This document shows positions 24,226 through 26,848 of a stretch of 26,848 bases of DNA, in pieces. Positions within the stretch are counted from its first letter, which is position 1. Each line of letters begins with the position of its first letter. The stretch lies in contig CALDNG010000432.1 of NCBI GenBank assembly GCA_937915285.1, positions 1-26,848 of the forward strand, in the 5' to 3' direction. The stretch comes from an uncultured Desulfomonile sp. Lineage in GTDB: Bacteria > Desulfobacterota > Desulfomonilia > Desulfomonilales > Desulfomonilaceae. The translations under genes were made by a program, and so were the position numbers. Below the pieces are notes generated by a model. It had not been told where the DNA came from. It did no database searches and saw only the letters and a program-made list of their open reading frames with translations.

Positions 24226-24377
24226 ACTAATAGAAGGTTTTTGTTTCTGTTTGTGTTATTAAAACCATAATGGGCATGTTTTGTCATCAGGCTGTTTCAG
24301 AATTGCTCTCAGCGTCGTTGTCAAATCAGACAGTCCTGGATACTTGCTGTAAAACCTGTATTTGAAAGGATGTAGCC

Positions 24378-26848
24378 GTGTGCGGAATAGCCGGTTTCGT
24401 AAGTAACAACATCTGGAAGACGGGTTCGGACACAAAGTGGGTCGATGAATTACTGGCTGACTTCGAAAGTTGCAGTGTCAACTCCAAGTCACTGGAACAA
24501 CTAGCCAGGCCTATTGATGTTCTTACATGGCGATTCGAAGACCTGATGTCATTTGACCTGCATTTCGAACTTGTTCAGAGTGAGGTTTTCAGGAACAAAC
24601 TTGAAAGAATGGCCCTTGCTCTTGAAAAGATTCTCGAAACGGTCGCGGAAATCGGCGCACGGTCAGACCTTCTAGACGTTGCCGACAAGATATCGCAGGA
24701 CGCCAGGGATTGCCTTTGGCAAATCAGGTATGAGGCGCTGGGTAACGTGGAGAGAGCCAAAGCGCTTCTTGAGCGTTCATTCGAGGATACCGGGTCGATC
24801 AGGGCCCAGAGATTCGTCTCATGGTCAATAGAGAGGGTTCTGGAAAACATTGACCGACTTGAGGTCCGCGGAAGGGACTCAGCAGGCATATCGGTTCAGC
24901 TTCTGATTCCGCAAAAAAATCTGGCGTCTGGCATTTTCCCGGCCCATCAAAATTTTTCGATGCTGCTTGAGAAGGTCGAAGACGGTGTAAAAAGTTCGGT
25001 TCATACCGTAGAGCTTCCTGGAGACAGGTTGATAGTGACCTTCATCTACAAGATCGCCAACCTCGTTGGCCGCCTCGGTGACAATACTGCCGGTATCAGA
25101 AAGGCCATCAGGTCAGACAAACTGCTTTGGTCAACGGCTACGCTGATCGAGCAGGTAAACATTCTTGCGCATACACGTTGGGCTTCTAACGGTATAATCA
25201 GTCTATCCAACTGCCATCCTACCGATGGGAAACTGTTTGAGACGGAACATCAGGATACCCTATCAGACCGACTGGCCCTGTTTGTGTTGAACGGGGATGT
25301 TGACAATTATGGCGAACTCGTGGAATCGCATGTTCTTGCCAATGGCTTTTCCATTGACCCAACAATTACGACTGACGCCAAAATCCTGCCAGTGTTCTAC
25401 CGATTGGGCACTAACCCCGAAGAACGGCCTGAAAAACGTTTTGCGGATCTCATGAATAGCTGCGTGGGATCTCTGGCCGTCGTGATGCAGCATCCGTTTT
25501 TCCCGACCCATTTATTTCTAGCGCAGAAGGGCAGTGGTCAGAGTCTGTTCGTTGGAAAAATCAGGGACGGCTTCCTTGTGGCCTCGGAGGTCTATGGCCT
25601 GGCCTCTCTCACACGCAGGTGCTACAGCCTTGTAGGCGCAGAAAAAGGCGGATCAGAGGTCGTGATCTGTTCCGACAGGGGAACGGAGGAACTGGCAGCC
25701 AGATACCTGTCTGACGGAGATAACCTTAACATTAATCCCGAGCCTATTTACATCCATTCCCGAGACATATATCGAGGAAACTTTGACTATTATTTTGAAA
25801 AGGAAATTCACGAGGCTCCGTCCAGCATAATAAAGACAATCAAAAATAAATACAAAAAGATAGATGAAGCCATAGAATTTGTCACCAGCGGCGCAGGATC
25901 TCTCGGTCCCCTGGTTGAAAGACTCGCAAAAACTGATGAACATCCGATACGACGCATAATGGTGATAGGTCAGGGGACGGCATCCGTGGCCGCTCAAGGA
26001 GTGGCTTATCTTATTGAAAAGGCAATAGAGGGCACAAAGATTGTTGTTTCCTCCTGCAAGGCTTCTGAACTCTCCGGGTTCTGGCCGGAACAGTCCCTTT
26101 CCGACATGCTCCTCATAGCGATCTCCCAGAGTGGAACCACCACTGACACAAACCGGACCGTCGATGTAGCAAGATCACAGGGCGCATGGATTCACGCTAT
26201 TGTGAACCGGAGGAACTCACCTCTGGTCGCAAAATCAGATTCTTACTTCTACACAAGTGATGGACGCGATGTAGAAATGGCGGTAGCATCGACCAAGGCG
26301 TTCTATTCGCAGATCGCCGCTGGAAAACTAACTGCTCTGGTTTTAGCCCAGAAGCTGGGAAGCCTCAGCGACGATCAGATATACCGTGAAGTCGAAATGC
26401 TTGAGGCATTGCCGGAAAAGCTTGAATGGGTGTTAGGCAGGGGGGCTGTGATCCGGGATATCTCCGACAGGACTGGACCCAGCAGCAGGAACTGGGCAGT
26501 AGTCGGAAATGGGCCTAACAAAATCGCTGCAGACGAAATAAGGATAAAGCTTAGTGAATTATGTTACAAGTCCATCCCCTGCGACTTCACTGAAGATAAA
26601 AAACACATAGATCTGTCAACTGAGCCATTGACCATAGTGGTGGCAAACGACCTGCCCGATCAGATAGTGCAGGATACGGCGAAGGAAGTTGCCATTTTCA
26701 AGGCCCACAGCGGTAAACCCATTGTATTGTGCCTACTGGGAGAAACCCGCTTTTCCGGCTATGCGGACAGTCTCATTGAACTGCCACAGGTTGGAGCCGG
26801 GCTCGATTTCATTCCAGCCACCGCCGCCGGGCATTTGTGGGGATTTTA
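24378..26848 (+). CDS. GlmS-like glutamine amidotransferase/SIS-domain protein with large insertions (partial)
   Basis: The first 823 codons of a GlmS-like protein that runs off the right edge. After the GTG start (AAAGGA seven bases upstream) comes CGIAGF, with Cys2 as the class II glutaminase nucleophile. An extra helical stretch of about 135 residues precedes RGRDSAG (164-170), and about 50 more are added before HTRW (265-268). NGDVDNYGEL (305-314) and the Asp of TTDAK complete the glutaminase site. Then come YFEKEIHEAP and an SIS domain with SQSGTTTDT (583-591) and VASTKAF (636-642), and a second SIS domain with KLSEL and EDKKH (739-743), equal to the GlmS ring-opening Glu and His. True GlmS is about 610 residues and makes glucosamine-6-phosphate. 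Conserved active-site residues suggest a related reaction; the substrate may differ. Confidence 0.85.
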   Translation, partial: MCGIAGFVSNNIWKTGSDTKWVDELLADFESCSVNSKSLEQLARPIDVLTWRFEDLMSFDLHFELVQSEVFRNKLERMALALEKILETVAEIGARSDLLDVADKISQDARDCLWQIRYEALGNVERAKALLERSFEDTGSIRAQRFVSWSIERVLENIDRLEVRGRDSAGISVQLLIPQKNLASGIFPAHQNFSMLLEKVEDGVKSSVHTVELPGDRLIVTFIYKIANLVGRLGDNTAGIRKAIRSDKLLWSTATLIEQVNILAHTRWASNGIISLSNCHPTDGKLFETEHQDTLSDRLALFVLNGDVDNYGELVESHVLANGFSIDPTITTDAKILPVFYRLGTNPEERPEKRFADLMNSCVGSLAVVMQHPFFPTHLFLAQKGSGQSLFVGKIRDGFLVASEVYGLASLTRRCYSLVGAEKGGSEVVICSDRGTEELAARYLSDGDNLNINPEPIYIHSRDIYRGNFDYYFEKEIHEAPSSIIKTIKNKYKKIDEAIEFVTSGAGSLGPLVERLAKTDEHPIRRIMVIGQGTASVAAQGVAYLIEKAIEGTKIVVSSCKASELSGFWPEQSLSDMLLIAISQSGTTTDTNRTVDVARSQGAWIHAIVNRRNSPLVAKSDSYFYTSDGRDVEMAVASTKAFYSQIAAGKLTALVLAQKLGSLSDDQIYREVEMLEALPEKLEWVLGRGAVIRDISDRTGPSSRNWAVVGNGPNKIAADEIRIKLSELCYKSIPCDFTEDKKHIDLSTEPLTIVVANDLPDQIVQDTAKEVAIFKAHSGKPIVLCLLGETRFSGYADSLIELPQVGAGLDFIPATAAGHLWGF

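Noticed and set aside
24226..24377. Possible promoter or terminator between the repeat-protein and GlmS-like genes
   Set aside because: A TTGTCA is present, but the matching -10 is poor, and the GGTTTT/AAAACC pairing has an 18-base loop without a proper T-run.

Overview
The window is a gene-dense, roughly 50% GC piece of bacterial chromosome. Its content points to a Deltaproteobacterium/Desulfobacterota, possibly of the Desulfomonile/Syntrophobacter type; this is inference from gene content and order. The main pointers are a zapB/zapA-like - 6S RNA - rny order, a glmU-dusB-fis operon, paired PiT/DUF47 phosphate genes and argJ/argC of the acetylated arginine pathway. No tRNA, rRNA, CRISPR array, transposase or prophage gene was seen.

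Layout. 1-2027 (+): the tail of an unidentified gene, a YihX-like HAD phosphatase and argJ, tightly packed. 2065-6930 (-): a cell-envelope and RNA-turnover block read right to left: a ZapB-like coiled coil, a zapA-like gene that seems split by a frameshift, 6S RNA, ribonuclease Y, a degenerate histidine kinase and an MltD-type lytic transglycosylase. A consensus sigma-70 promoter heads the block and another precedes the transglycosylase. 6931-7474 is the only long gene-free stretch. It holds that promoter, a perfect inverted repeat, a terminator-like hairpin with no upstream gene and a Pho-box-like direct repeat.

7475-11056: two PiT phosphate transporter/DUF47 pairs face each other tail to tail. 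11292-13952 (-): glmU, dusB and a Fis-like regulator overlap one another. 14092-17114 (+): a TIGR00725/LOG-like protein is coupled to a heparinase II/III-like protein with no visible signal peptide. 17166-23012 (-): PHP phosphoesterase, sppA, guaB, argC, AMMECR1 and a zinc-ribbon/Yip1 membrane protein. 23242-end (+): an exported protein of SHOCT-like repeats, then an oversized GlmS-like amidotransferase that runs off the window.

Most genes are housekeeping: arginine, GMP and UDP-GlcNAc synthesis, phosphate uptake, RNA decay, and peptidoglycan and membrane-protein turnover. The parts most worth a second look are the GlmS-like protein with large insertions in its glutaminase domain, the repeat protein beside it, the possible small RNA carrying an anti-Shine-Dalgarno sequence at 7097-7188, the split zapA, the degenerate kinase, and the TIGR00725-heparinase pair.
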